Position numbers and translations under genes: made by a program
The notes under the pieces: model-generated
What the model saw: only the letters and a program-made list of their open reading frames with translations
Database searches by the model: none
Told to the model about the DNA's origin: nothing
DNA from: Novosphingobium barchaimii LL02
GTDB lineage: Bacteria > Pseudomonadota > Alphaproteobacteria > Sphingomonadales > Sphingomonadaceae
Length of the DNA stretch: 64,000 bases
Assembly: GCF_001046635.1 (NCBI RefSeq)
Contig: NZ_KQ130456.1
Span: 93,406-157,405 of the forward strand
Reading direction: 5' to 3'
Shown: piece after piece, positions 1 through 9,132 of the stretch
Layout: each line of letters starts with the position of its first letter
Position numbering within the stretch: the stretch's first letter is position 1

Positions 1-1363
1 CGGTCAGCAGCACCTCGTTGCAGGTCGAGGCGATCTCGGCGGTGAAGATCGGGTAGTCCGACAGTTCGAACGGCTGCACCGAATCCGCCAGGATCGAATG
101 CATCGCATGGCCCCATTCGTGGGCGTACGTGGACAGCCCCTCGTAGTTCTCGCCAAGGTTCAGCAGCAGGTAGGGGTGCACGCCGTAGGCCGACCCGTTC
201 ATGTAGGCGCCGGGGCGCTTGCCGGGCCGGGGCAGCGGGTCCATCCATTTCGCCGCCGTCGCCGCGCCCAGACGCTTCACGTAATCGGGACCGAGCGGCG
301 CCACCGCCTTCAGGGTGATGTTGCGCATGTCGGTAAGGGTGAACTTGCGCTCCATGCTGACCAGCGGCGGGTAGATGTCGTAATAATGCATGTCCGGCAG
401 CTTCAGCATCCTGCGCCGCAGCTCGAACGAGCGGTGGAGCTGCGGCAAGCCGGCGTCGGTTTCGGCGATCAGGGTGCGATAGACGCTTTCAGGCACGTTA
501 TCGCCCGACAGCGCGCCTGCCAGCGAACTGGGATAGCTGCGCATCCGCGCCTCGAACACGTCACCCTTGAGCTTGGCCGCCATCGCCGCGCCGAGTGAGC
601 TTTCGAACTTGCCCATCTGGCCAAAAAAGCTGTCGAACACCGTCTTGCGGTCCTCGCGGCTGGGCGCATCGCGGGTCAGAGTGTACCCTTGCGCATCGAG
701 CCGCTGGCTCCGCCCGTCCGAAAGGCTGACCGTGGGCCAGGGAATGTCGGAGTTGAAAAGCTGCTCGCGGATGGTCTGCGGTCCGCCCAGCGGCGAAGAA
801 GCGGCGGCAAGGATCTGCTCGCCCTTGGCGTCAAGGGTATGCGCGGCCTGCCGCAGCGTCTTGCGCAGCGCATAAGCGAACCGGCCCTTGAGCACGGCAT
901 TGCCCGCGATATAGCTTTCGACCTTGTCCTTGCCCAGCGCCAGCACTTCGGGCGCGGTCCAGGCGGTTGCTTCGCCAAAGGAAGATGCCAGATCCTCAAC
1001 CTGGGCGTTGCGCTCCTGATTGGCGGAAATGCGCACGTCCTCGTCGGCGCGCAGCGAGGCATGGACGTAGACGCGCATCATCTTGATGGTGACGGCGGAA
1101 ATGTCCTCGAACGCCTTGGCCATGGCATCGGCGCCCTCCCCCAGCGTGCCCTTGTAGGCAGCGAGACGCGGCAGCGCGGCGACGACCTCCTTGCGCGCCG
1201 CATCCCAGGCGGCAAGGTCAGGGTAGAGGTCGGTAAGGTCCCAGGCGGCGCCGTTCGGAGCCGCAGCCGCATGGGCGGACCCGGCAAACAGCGACGGCAG
1301 CGCAGAGGCAAGCGGGAGCGCGGCGGCCAAACCCAGCGCGCCGCGGCGGTCGGTTTCGATCAT
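1..1363 (-). CDS. M3 family oligoendopeptidase F-like metallopeptidase, C-terminus cut by window edge
   Basis: Zinc peptidase of the M3 family, PepF/oligoendopeptidase F type, which cleaves short peptides. The reading frame is open from the ATG at 1363 to the window edge, so about 454 residues are visible and the C-terminal part is missing. The zinc site HEWGH lies at residues 415-419 and the family-typical context YAHEWGHAMH is clear. The N-terminus has a twin-arginine motif (TDRRGALG) followed by a hydrophobic Ala/Leu stretch and an AHA cleavage-like site near residue 32, so it is probably exported by Tat and works in the periplasm. Most oligoendopeptidases are cytosolic, so the signal is notable. 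The family call is firm; subfamily and location are inferred. Confidence 0.9.
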   Translation of the reverse strand, partial: MIETDRRGALGLAAALPLASALPSLFAGSAHAAAAPNGAAWDLTDLYPDLAAWDAARKEVVAALPRLAAYKGTLGEGADAMAKAFEDISAVTIKMMRVYVHASLRADEDVRISANQERNAQVEDLASSFGEATAWTAPEVLALGKDKVESYIAGNAVLKGRFAYALRKTLRQAAHTLDAKGEQILAAASSPLGGPQTIREQLFNSDIPWPTVSLSDGRSQRLDAQGYTLTRDAPSREDRKTVFDSFFGQMGKFESSLGAAMAAKLKGDVFEARMRSYPSSLAGALSGDNVPESVYRTLIAETDAGLPQLHRSFELRRRMLKLPDMHYYDIYPPLVSMERKFTLTDMRNITLKAVAPLGPDYVKRLGAATAAKWMDPLPRPGKRPGAYMNGSAYGVHPYLLLNLGENYEGLSTYAHEWGHAMHSILADSVQPFELSDYPIFTAEIASTCNEVLLT

Positions 1364-1581
1364 GGATGTTTCCCTTGCTGTTCCGCGCCCGGAAACGCGC
1401 GGAAAACGATCGGCCGAAGCTACTGCGAGATTTCAGCAAGGCAAGTCCGGCAAAGCCGCCGATCGACGCGCATATGCCGTTGGTCGACCACCGTCATCGC
1501 AAGGCGAAATGCGAAAAGGCCGGACCGGGATTGCTCCCGGCCCGGCCTTTCATGTCCGGCGATCCGTCAGGAAACTGGGGA
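1364..1581. other. metK / M3 peptidase intergenic region
   Basis: The 218-bp gap holds the metK terminator and, upstream of the peptidase, presumably its promoter. No further gene is seen. Confidence 0.6.
1514..1550 (-). terminator. Rho-independent terminator of metK
   Basis: Sixteen-base arms at 1515-1530 and 1535-1550 pair with a single mismatch around a 4-nt loop. On the minus strand the stem is followed by TTTT, and the plus strand also has a short T run, so it may act in both directions. Confidence 0.85.
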
Positions 1582-2796
1582 TCAGACCAGCGCAGCCTTC
1601 AGCGCATCGGCAAGGTCAGTGCGCTCCCAGGGGAACAGGTCTCCCTCGGGCTCGCGGCCGAAGTGGCCGTAAGCGGCGGTCACGCCGTAGATCGGCTTGT
1701 TGAGGCCCAGGCCCACGCGGATGCCGCGCGGGGTCAGGCCGCCCAGCTTGTCGGCGGCGACCTTGGCGATCGCCGCTTCCAGGTCGGCGTCGCTGGCCGA
1801 ACCCGTGCCGTGGGTGTCGACATAAAGCGAGAGCGGCTTCGACACGCCGATGGCGTAGGAAACCTGGATCGTGCAGCGCGTGGCAAGACCGGCGGCAACC
1901 ACATTCTTGGCAAGATAGCGCGTCACATACGCGGCCGAGCGGTCCACCTTGGTCGGGTCCTTGCCCGAGAACGCGCCGCCGCCGTGCGGGGCTGCGCCGC
2001 CGTAGGTGTCGACGATGATCTTGCGGCCGGTAAGCCCCGCGTCGCCATCAGGGCCGCCGATCTCGAACGAGCCGGTCGGGTTGATATGAAACACGGTCTC
2101 CGCGGTCACGAAGCCTTCCGGCAGCAGTTCGGTGACGACCTGCTTCACATAGCCCTTCAGCTGCGCTTCCTTGTCGCCCGTGTCGTAACCGGGCGCATGC
2201 TGGGTCGAGACGACGACAGCGGTCGCGGCAACCGGCACGCCGTTCTCGAAGCGCAGGGTAACCTGGCTCTTGGCGTCGGGCTCAAGGAAAGGCGCTGCGC
2301 CCGAGTGGCGGTCTTCGGCCAGGCGGTGCAGAATCTTGTGGCTGTAGTAGAGCGTCGCCGGCATCAGGTCGGGCGTCTCGTCGCAGGCGTAACCGAACAT
2401 GATGCCCTGGTCGCCGGCGCCTTCATCCTTGTTGCCCGAGGCGTCGACGCCCTGGGCAATGTGGGCGGACTGGGCATGCAGGCGGTTGATGAATTCGAAG
2501 GTTTCCCAGTGGAAGCCGTCCTGCGCGTAACCGATCTTCCTGACGACATCGCGGACGGTCTTCTCGATCTCGGCAAGCGCGCCTTCGGCCCATTCGCCAT
2601 TCTCGAACACACCCTTGCAGCGGATTTCACCGGCAAGAACAACGAGCTGGGTGGTCGTCAGGGTCTCGCAGGCGACGCGCGCCTCGGGGTCCTTGGACAA
2701 GAAAAGATCGACGATGGCGTCGGAAATCTGGTCGGAAACCTTGTCCGGGTGGCCTTCGGAAACGCTCTCGGACGTGAAGACGTAGTTGCTGCGCAT
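1582..2796 (-). CDS. metK: S-adenosylmethionine synthase
   Basis: Makes S-adenosylmethionine from methionine and ATP in the cytosol. At 404 residues it has the family's usual length. The N-terminus reads [20 protein letters not shown], the ATP-binding signature, followed by [10 protein letters not shown] (a MetK signature hexapeptide region) and [19 protein letters not shown] in the C-terminal third. The ATG at 2796 gives the canonical start [10 protein letters not shown]. It lies 45 bp downstream of lnt in the same direction. The gap contains a nested palindrome that probably controls it, listed separately. The gene ends in a strong terminator. Confidence 0.98.
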   Translation of the reverse strand: MRSNYVFTSESVSEGHPDKVSDQISDAIVDLFLSKDPEARVACETLTTTQLVVLAGEIRCKGVFENGEWAEGALAEIEKTVRDVVRKIGYAQDGFHWETFEFINRLHAQSAHIAQGVDASGNKDEGAGDQGIMFGYACDETPDLMPATLYYSHKILHRLAEDRHSGAAPFLEPDAKSQVTLRFENGVPVAATAVVVSTQHAPGYDTGDKEAQLKGYVKQVVTELLPEGFVTAETVFHINPTGSFEIGGPDGDAGLTGRKIIVDTYGGAAPHGGGAFSGKDPTKVDRSAAYVTRYLAKNVVAAGLATRCTIQVSYAIGVSKPLSLYVDTHGTGSASDADLEAAIAKVAADKLGGLTPRGIRVGLGLNKPIYGVTAAYGHFGREPEGDLFPWERTDLADALKAALV

Positions 2797-2803
2797 GAGA
2801 AAC

Positions 2804-2840
2804 CCTGGGATATAAAGGAAGCTTTATGTGATGTCCCAGG
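2804..2840 (-). promoter_or_regulatory. Nested palindrome upstream of metK, candidate methionine/SAH-responsive operator
   Basis: Two nested inverted repeats fill the lnt-metK gap. The inner one is ATAAAG-GAAG-CTTTAT at 2812-2827. The outer arms, CCTGGGA at 2804-2810 and TCCCAGG at 2834-2840, are perfect complements. The inner half-site resembles the AT-rich palindromes I recall for the ArsR-family regulator SahR upstream of met genes in Alphaproteobacteria. That assignment is from memory and unverified. The whole element could also fold as an RNA hairpin just before the metK start codon. Confidence 0.5.
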
Positions 2841-2841
2841 T

Positions 2842-4494
2842 CTAGCCCCGACGGCGCCTCAGTGCAACCACGCAAAGACTTGCAAAAAACAGCACTGCGG
2901 CAAACCCCAGCGGCAGCACGTTTCCATAGCGGGCAAACAGGGTAGGTTCGTGCGCCGGCGGGATCATTCCATCTAGCCGGCCTGCCTGGTGACGCGGCAC
3001 GAAAGCGCGCACGATCCCGTCCGCGTCGATCACAGCGCTGATCCCGGTGGTGGTGGATCGCAGGACCGGCAGCCCCTCCTCGATCGCGCGCAGCCGCGCC
3101 TGTGCAAGATGCTGGGGCGGGCCCCAGGCGCCAAACCAGCCATCGTTTGATGGATTGAAGATGTAGTCAGGACGGTTCGACGGATCGACGACATGACCGC
3201 TGAAGATGATCTCGTAGCAGATCTGGATGCCCGCCTCGCCGTACACGCCGAAGTCGATTGTGCGCGGCCCAGGACCGGGCCAGAAATCGAGTTGCCCCGC
3301 CACGAAGCGGCTGGCGCCCAGCGGCTCCAGTATCCAGCGCAGCGGCAGATATTCGCCAAAGGGCACGAGGTGCGCCTTGGAATAACCGGCGAGGATATCG
3401 CCGTCACCATCTAGGGCGGTAACCGAATTGCGCGCGGCCACATCCTCGCCGTGTTCGATCACGACATCCACCGCCCCGGTCAGGAGCAGTCCGTAAGGGC
3501 CGATCACCCGGCCGATGCGCATCCGCGAAAGCGCAGGATCGCCGCCGTAATTGTAAGCGCTGTAGACGTAGGCCGGGTAGCCATCGCGCAGGAAATCGGC
3601 GAGGCCGGATTCGGGCCAGAACACCACGCGCCGGTCACCGCTGCCGCGCGGCAGCGAAAGCATGGCGAGTTTCCGGAAGCTGGGCTCGAATTCGCGCGGG
3701 TCGTCGATGACCTCCTGCCTGAGATCGGGCTGGACCAGGGTATAGCGCACGGCGCCTTCGCGCGCTGGTGGCCCCGGCATGATCATGACGAGGGCCAATG
3801 CGCCGGCAAAAGCCAGCACCGGCAGTGCCCATAGCAACCGGCCGATCCGGTCCTGCCCATCGCCCCCGCGCGCGCAGAGTCCCGGCAGTCCGGCAAGCAG
3901 GGCCAGCACTCCGGAGAGACCATAAGTCCCGATCCAGGGGGTAATCAGCGCCATGCCTCGGCTGCCGAACTGCCCCAATAGGGCAACGCCCAGCGGGTTC
4001 CAGGCAAAGCCACTGAACAACCAACTGCGCGTCCATTCGGTGACGATCCAGGCAGCCGCGAAGGCAAGGAGGAAACTGGCGAAACGGCCGCGCCCCTCTG
4101 GCCGGACGACCAGCCATGCGGCCAGCGCCGCCACTGCAGGGAACAACGCAAGGTAAACCGCGATAAGCGCCACCGCGATCATGCCCAACCATGCGGGCAA
4201 ATTCGCCTGATAAGTGAAGGCCGTCGCGATCCAGTTGTTGCCGAGGGTGAAGTGGCCCAGCCCGAAGCACCAACCCAGCGCGAAGACCTGACGGCCCGTG
4301 CGGGCCCGGCTCACCAGCTCTAGCAGCCAGGCCACGCCGAGCAATGTCAGCGGCCATAGGGCGAGGGGTTGGAAGCCGCAGGCAGCGGCGACGCCAGCGG
4401 CAAGAGCCGCCAAAGCGCGATAGGCCGGCCTGGTCGGAACCAAGGCCTGGCTCAAAAAACGGGGAAAGGGCGAAGCGCGCCGATCTGACTGCAT
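2842..4494 (-). CDS. lnt: Apolipoprotein N-acyltransferase
   Basis: Inner-membrane enzyme that adds the third acyl chain to diacylated lipoproteins. The protein has about six N-terminal membrane segments followed by a periplasmic nitrilase-fold domain. The catalytic triad is visible as Glu in FWPESGLADF, Lys in GYSKAHLVPFGEYLP and Cys in GIQICYEIIFSG. A final hydrophobic segment near the C-terminus ends in a basic tail. I chose the ATG at 4494 (MQSDRRASPF, 550 residues). The in-frame ATG at 4536 would add 14 residues translated from a perfect hairpin stem, which is less likely. It lies downstream of the DUF4167 gene and upstream of metK. Confidence 0.95.
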   Translation of the reverse strand: MQSDRRASPFPRFLSQALVPTRPAYRALAALAAGVAAACGFQPLALWPLTLLGVAWLLELVSRARTGRQVFALGWCFGLGHFTLGNNWIATAFTYQANLPAWLGMIAVALIAVYLALFPAVAALAAWLVVRPEGRGRFASFLLAFAAAWIVTEWTRSWLFSGFAWNPLGVALLGQFGSRGMALITPWIGTYGLSGVLALLAGLPGLCARGGDGQDRIGRLLWALPVLAFAGALALVMIMPGPPAREGAVRYTLVQPDLRQEVIDDPREFEPSFRKLAMLSLPRGSGDRRVVFWPESGLADFLRDGYPAYVYSAYNYGGDPALSRMRIGRVIGPYGLLLTGAVDVVIEHGEDVAARNSVTALDGDGDILAGYSKAHLVPFGEYLPLRWILEPLGASRFVAGQLDFWPGPGPRTIDFGVYGEAGIQICYEIIFSGHVVDPSNRPDYIFNPSNDGWFGAWGPPQHLAQARLRAIEEGLPVLRSTTTGISAVIDADGIVRAFVPRHQAGRLDGMIPPAHEPTLFARYGNVLPLGFAAVLFFASLCVVALRRRRG

Positions 4495-4517
4495 CGCATA
4501 GGGCTTGTAAGCCTGGT

Positions 4518-4551
4518 CCGGCTCGGCGCAAGTCACCTTGCGCCGAGCCGG
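4518..4551 (-). repeat. Perfect 15-bp hairpin between the DUF4167 gene and lnt
   Basis: Arms CCGGCTCGGCGCAAG (4518-4532) and its exact complement (4537-4551) flank a 4-nt loop. No T run follows on the minus strand, so it is not a textbook terminator. It could be an attenuator, an mRNA-stability element or a weak terminator of the DUF4167 transcript. Confidence 0.75.
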
Positions 4552-4558
4552 GAAGAGA

Positions 4559-5548
4559 TTAGCCGTTCACGGCTTCAGGCGTGGCGCCCGCATCATCGGC
4601 CGCAGGCTTGCGGGCGCGGCGGCGGCGGGGCTTTTCCTCGGCGGCGGCTTCGGCAGATGCATCGGCCGACACTTCGACAGGCGCTTCTGCCGAGGATTCC
4701 GCAGGCTGGGCCACTGCCCGGGCCTTGCGGGCGGGCTTGGTGGAGATCGCAGGAGGCAGAACCGCTGCGTCGAAGTTGCCCTTTGGCTCCGGCGATGCGG
4801 CATCGGCGGAAACCTCTTCGGCATCCTCGTCAACGCGCGGTCCGCGCGGCTTGCGCTGCTTGAGACCGCGGGTGCCGCGATTGTCGCGCACAAAGGGGTT
4901 TTCAGGCGGCTCGTAAACCGAACCCGGGACTTCCGTCGCCGGGTCGGAAGCCACTTCGACCGCAGCGACCGGCGCGTCGGCTACTGCCTCGTCACGGCGC
5001 TCGGCGCGGGGTTCGCGATCCTGGCGCGGCTCACGATCCTGACGCGGACCGCGATCGGCGCGCTGTTCACGATCCTGACGCGGCTCGCGCTCGGGGCGCT
5101 GCTCACGGTCCTGACGCGGTTCGCGATCAGAGCGCTGCTCACGATCCTGGCGTGGTTCGCGCTCGGACGGCATCGGGCGATCGCCCGGCATCGACGGATT
5201 TTCACCGTAGGGATCGTACTCCGAACCGAAGTCGTCACTGTATTCGGACGGACGGTCGCTGGGACGCGGCTGGCGCAATTCGTCCTGGCGCTGCTTCTGG
5301 TCGGCGATGACGCGGAAGTAATGATCCGCGAACTGGAGGTTGTATTCCTCCGTCACGCGGTCGCCGTTCAGATGGGCGTCGTGGGCCAGCTTGCGATACT
5401 TTTCGAGCATCTGGGGAGCGTTGCCGCGCGCCCTGCTGTCGATCCGGTTCGTTTGCTGACCGCCCTGCTGGCGGTTGTTGTTGTTACCGCGGCCTCGCCT
5501 GCGGTTGTTATTGTTGTTATTGTTGTTGCTACTACGATTGTTATTCAA
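4559..5548 (-). CDS. DUF4167 domain-containing protein with Asn-rich N-terminus and charged repeats
   Basis: A 329-residue protein of unknown function. The conserved DUF4167 part covers about residues 33-85 (RIDSRARGNAPQMLEKYRKL, then DAHLNGDRVTEEYNLQFADH). Before it comes an Asn-rich, Arg/Gly-containing stretch (residues 2-33). Residues 130-183 are an imperfect 12-residue repeat of the type REPRQDREQRSD. The C-terminal half is acidic and Ala-rich and ends in an RRRRARK patch near residue 313. The composition suggests a disordered RNA- or DNA-binding protein, but that is inference. No membrane segment is seen. It is widespread in Alphaproteobacteria. Confidence 0.9.
   Translation of the reverse strand: MNNNRSSNNNNNNNNRRRGRGNNNNRQQGGQQTNRIDSRARGNAPQMLEKYRKLAHDAHLNGDRVTEEYNLQFADHYFRVIADQKQRQDELRQPRPSDRPSEYSDDFGSEYDPYGENPSMPGDRPMPSEREPRQDREQRSDREPRQDREQRPEREPRQDREQRADRGPRQDREPRQDREPRAERRDEAVADAPVAAVEVASDPATEVPGSVYEPPENPFVRDNRGTRGLKQRKPRGPRVDEDAEEVSADAASPEPKGNFDAAVLPPAISTKPARKARAVAQPAESSAEAPVEVSADASAEAAAEEKPRRRRARKPAADDAGATPEAVNG
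5000..5161 (-). repeat. Coding tandem repeat, 36-bp unit
   Basis: Encodes residues 130-183 of the DUF4167 protein: three full 12-residue units of REPRQDREQR plus two variable residues, then degenerate half units. Such tracts can vary in copy number between strains. Confidence 0.75.
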
Positions 5549-5800
5549 GGATAACGTTCCTCAAAACCCCTGGCATCCGCCTGAGCCCTACAGGCCGGTA
5601 TGCCTAAATAAATTGATCCCGACTGGCCCCCCGGCCGCCGTGAGCTTCACATCTGCGTTGCCGTGGAAACCCACGGCCATTTGCAAATGCTGGAGGCGAG
5701 CCGGGTATGGGAAAACATCGTCCATAAGCCGGTTCGCATCAATCTTTACGCACTATACCGCCTAATTCCAAGCGAAAACTTACGCCTCACGTATGTTTGT

Positions 5801-6634
5801 TCACCAAAACGCGATGACCCGTGCCCTTCCGGCCAGGTCCCGATGGAGCCGGGCTGAAAGACCGCAGGCCTCGCCGATGGCGATGACGGCTTCTGCCTGC
5901 GCATAGCCGATCTCCACGAGCGCCGCTCCGCCGGGTGCCAGCAGGCGCGGAAGCTCGGGCACGAGGATACGGTAGTCGTCAAGGCCGTGAGGCCCGGAAA
6001 ACAGGGCGCCTGCCGGCTCGAAGGCCCTAACGGAAGCGTCCAGCGTGGCATCGTCTTCGACATAAGGCGGATTGGCGAGGATGAGGTCGAACGGTCCGCC
6101 GAGGGCGTCGCTCCAGCCCGGTTCGTGCCAGTCAGCGGGCACCATCGCGGCGCGTTCCGCGAGTCCGAGCGCCTCGACGTTGGCCTGCGCGATCGCCAGA
6201 GCGCCGGGCGAGCGGTCGATGCCGATGCCGCGCGCGGCGGGCAGGTTAACCAATGTCGCCAGCAGGAGCGCGCCCGAGCCGGTGCCGCAATCGAGCACGG
6301 TGCGGGCACCCGGCCGGGCGGCGATAGCGGTCTCCACCAGCACTTCCGAATCGCCGCGCGGGATCAGAACGTCGGGGCTGACGATGAAGGGCAGCGAAAA
6401 GAACTCCTGCTGCCCGGTGATGTAGGCCACCGGCTCGTGACGCGCGCGGCGCTCGACCAGCGGCGCGAAGCCTTCGGGCGCCGGATCGCGCATCCGGCCC
6501 AGCAGAAGCTGCGAGCGGGTAACGCCCAGTGCGTGGGCCATCAATACCTCGGCGTCGAGCCGGGCAGTGTCGCTGGTGGCTGAGAGTTGCTCGGCGGCAG
6601 CGCGGATCGCTGCGGCGACGGCGGCGTCAGTCAT
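5801..6634 (-). CDS. prmC: Peptide chain release factor N5-glutamine methyltransferase
   Basis: Methylates the glutamine of the GGQ motif of release factors using S-adenosylmethionine. The protein is 277 residues long, with an N-terminal helical domain, the SAM-binding motif DCGTGSGALLL at about 116-125 and the catalytic NPPY at 188-191. It sits just downstream of its substrate gene prfA on the same strand (61-bp gap), the usual pairing. A REP-like palindrome lies directly upstream of the ATG at 6634 and no good Shine-Dalgarno sequence is visible there. Confidence 0.96.
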   Translation of the reverse strand: MTDAAVAAAIRAAAEQLSATSDTARLDAEVLMAHALGVTRSQLLLGRMRDPAPEGFAPLVERRARHEPVAYITGQQEFFSLPFIVSPDVLIPRGDSEVLVETAIAARPGARTVLDCGTGSGALLLATLVNLPAARGIGIDRSPGALAIAQANVEALGLAERAAMVPADWHEPGWSDALGGPFDLILANPPYVEDDATLDASVRAFEPAGALFSGPHGLDDYRILVPELPRLLAPGGAALVEIGYAQAEAVIAIGEACGLSARLHRDLAGRARVIAFW

Positions 6635-6659
6635 GCTTCGGCACGCTCAGCATGAGCGG
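6635..6659. repeat. REP-like palindrome upstream of prmC
   Basis: The sequence begins GCTTCGGCACGCTCAGC and contains GCTCA..TGAGC inverted arms. It belongs to the same family as the copies at 49196 and 11817. Confidence 0.6.
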
Positions 6660-6695
6660 TGGCTGGAAATAGGTACACCGCTGCCCCGCTCACCC

Positions 6696-7762
<1,067 letters not shown>

Positions 7763-7766
<4 letters not shown>

Positions 7767-9028
7767 GGCTGGATCGTCATCAGGACCTGTTCGACCGCGA
7801 GGAACTCGGCGGTCGGCTCGCCAGCGCGCAGGTTAGCGGTTGGTACGCCGTCCTTGACCACGAACGAGGCCAGCACCTTGGCGCCCAGCTTCACCGCCTT
7901 GTCGAAACGCTTGCGCGGGCTACCCGTGGCGACCATCTCGGCGTCGATGCCCTGGTGGCGCAGCGCGGTGAGGGCTTTCAACGCAAAGGACAGCGCCGCA
8001 TCATCCTCGACCGCGAGGATCGCGGTGAGAGCCGGCTCGGAAGATTGTCCGGCATCGGCGACAAGCATCGCCAGACGCTCGATCCCGGCCGCCCAGCCGA
8101 CGGCCGGTGTTTCCGGGCCGCCAAGTGCCGCCATCAGGCCGTCGTAGCGGCCGCCGCCCAGCACGGTGCCCTGCGCGCCCAGACGGTCAGTCACGAATTC
8201 GAACGCGGTGTGGCGGTAATAGTCCAGCCCGCGCACCAGCGCCGGGGCGCGCACGAAGTCCACCGAAGCAGCTTCCAGTCCGTGGGTCACCGCGCCAAAG
8301 AAGTCCTGCGCCTCGCCCGAGAGAAAGTCGTCGATCTTTGGCGCATCGGCGGTGAAGGGCTTGTCGCGCGGGTCCTTGGAATCGAGAATGCGCAGTGGGT
8401 TTCGCTCCAGCCGATCCTGCGAATCCTCGGACAAGGCGTCCTTGTGATCGCGGAAATATTCGACCAGCGCGGCGCGCCAGGCATCGCGGCTGGCGGCGTC
8501 GCCCAGTGTGTTGAGCTGCAGGGTCACGCCGTCTGCAATGCCCAGTTCCTTGAGCAACTGGTCAGCCATGACCAGCAGTTCCACATCGGCCATCGGCTCG
8601 GCGGCGCCGATCACTTCGGCGTCGATCTGGTGGAACTGGCGGTAGCGGCCCTTCTGCGGACGCTCGTAGCGGAACAGCGGGCCGTGCGTCGCGACCTTGA
8701 GCGGGGCGAACTGCTTCCAGCCGTCCGTCAGGTAGGCGCGGGCGATACCGGCGGTGAATTCAGGGCGCAGGGTCAGCGATTCGCCGCCCCGGTCCTCGAA
8801 CGAATACATTTCCTTGGAGACGACATCGGTCGTCTCGCCCAGCGAGCGCGAGAACACCGCCGTCTTTTCGAACACCGGCATTTCCACGCGGCGAAAGCGG
8901 TAGAGCTTGCGGACGCGCTCGAACGTCTCGACGACATGGGCGAAAGCCTCGGCTTCGGCGCCGAAGATGTCCTGGGTTCCCCTGATCGCCTGCGGGGTGG
9001 TCGGGGCGGTGGATGCTGCTTTGCTCAT
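7763..9028 (-). CDS. hisS: Histidyl-tRNA synthetase
   Basis: Charges tRNA-His. It is a class II aminoacyl-tRNA synthetase of 421 residues from the ATG at 9028 ([20 protein letters not shown]). Motif 2 appears as [16 protein letters not shown], the histidine-specific block as [15 protein letters not shown], and motif 3 as GWAAGIERL. The earlier in-frame ATG at 9121 would add 31 residues that do not resemble the family, so it is rejected. It heads a hisS-prfA-prmC operon. Confidence 0.97.
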
Positions 9029-9132
9029 GGTGCGCGCGCTTAGCCCGATTGGCGCGGCGGGGAAAGTGTCCCTGAGGAAACCGGGCGATTGGATGGTTGC
9101 CAAATGCGGCAACAGGCGCAAAGAACCACGTA

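Noticed and set aside
2797-2841. SAM riboswitch before metK
   Set aside because: The gap is only 45 nt and shows none of the conserved SAM-I, SAM-II or SAM/SAH cores that I know. A protein operator fits better.
1366-2976. Long plus-strand frame opposite metK
   Set aside because: Shadow of metK caused by its GC-rich third positions. No family features.
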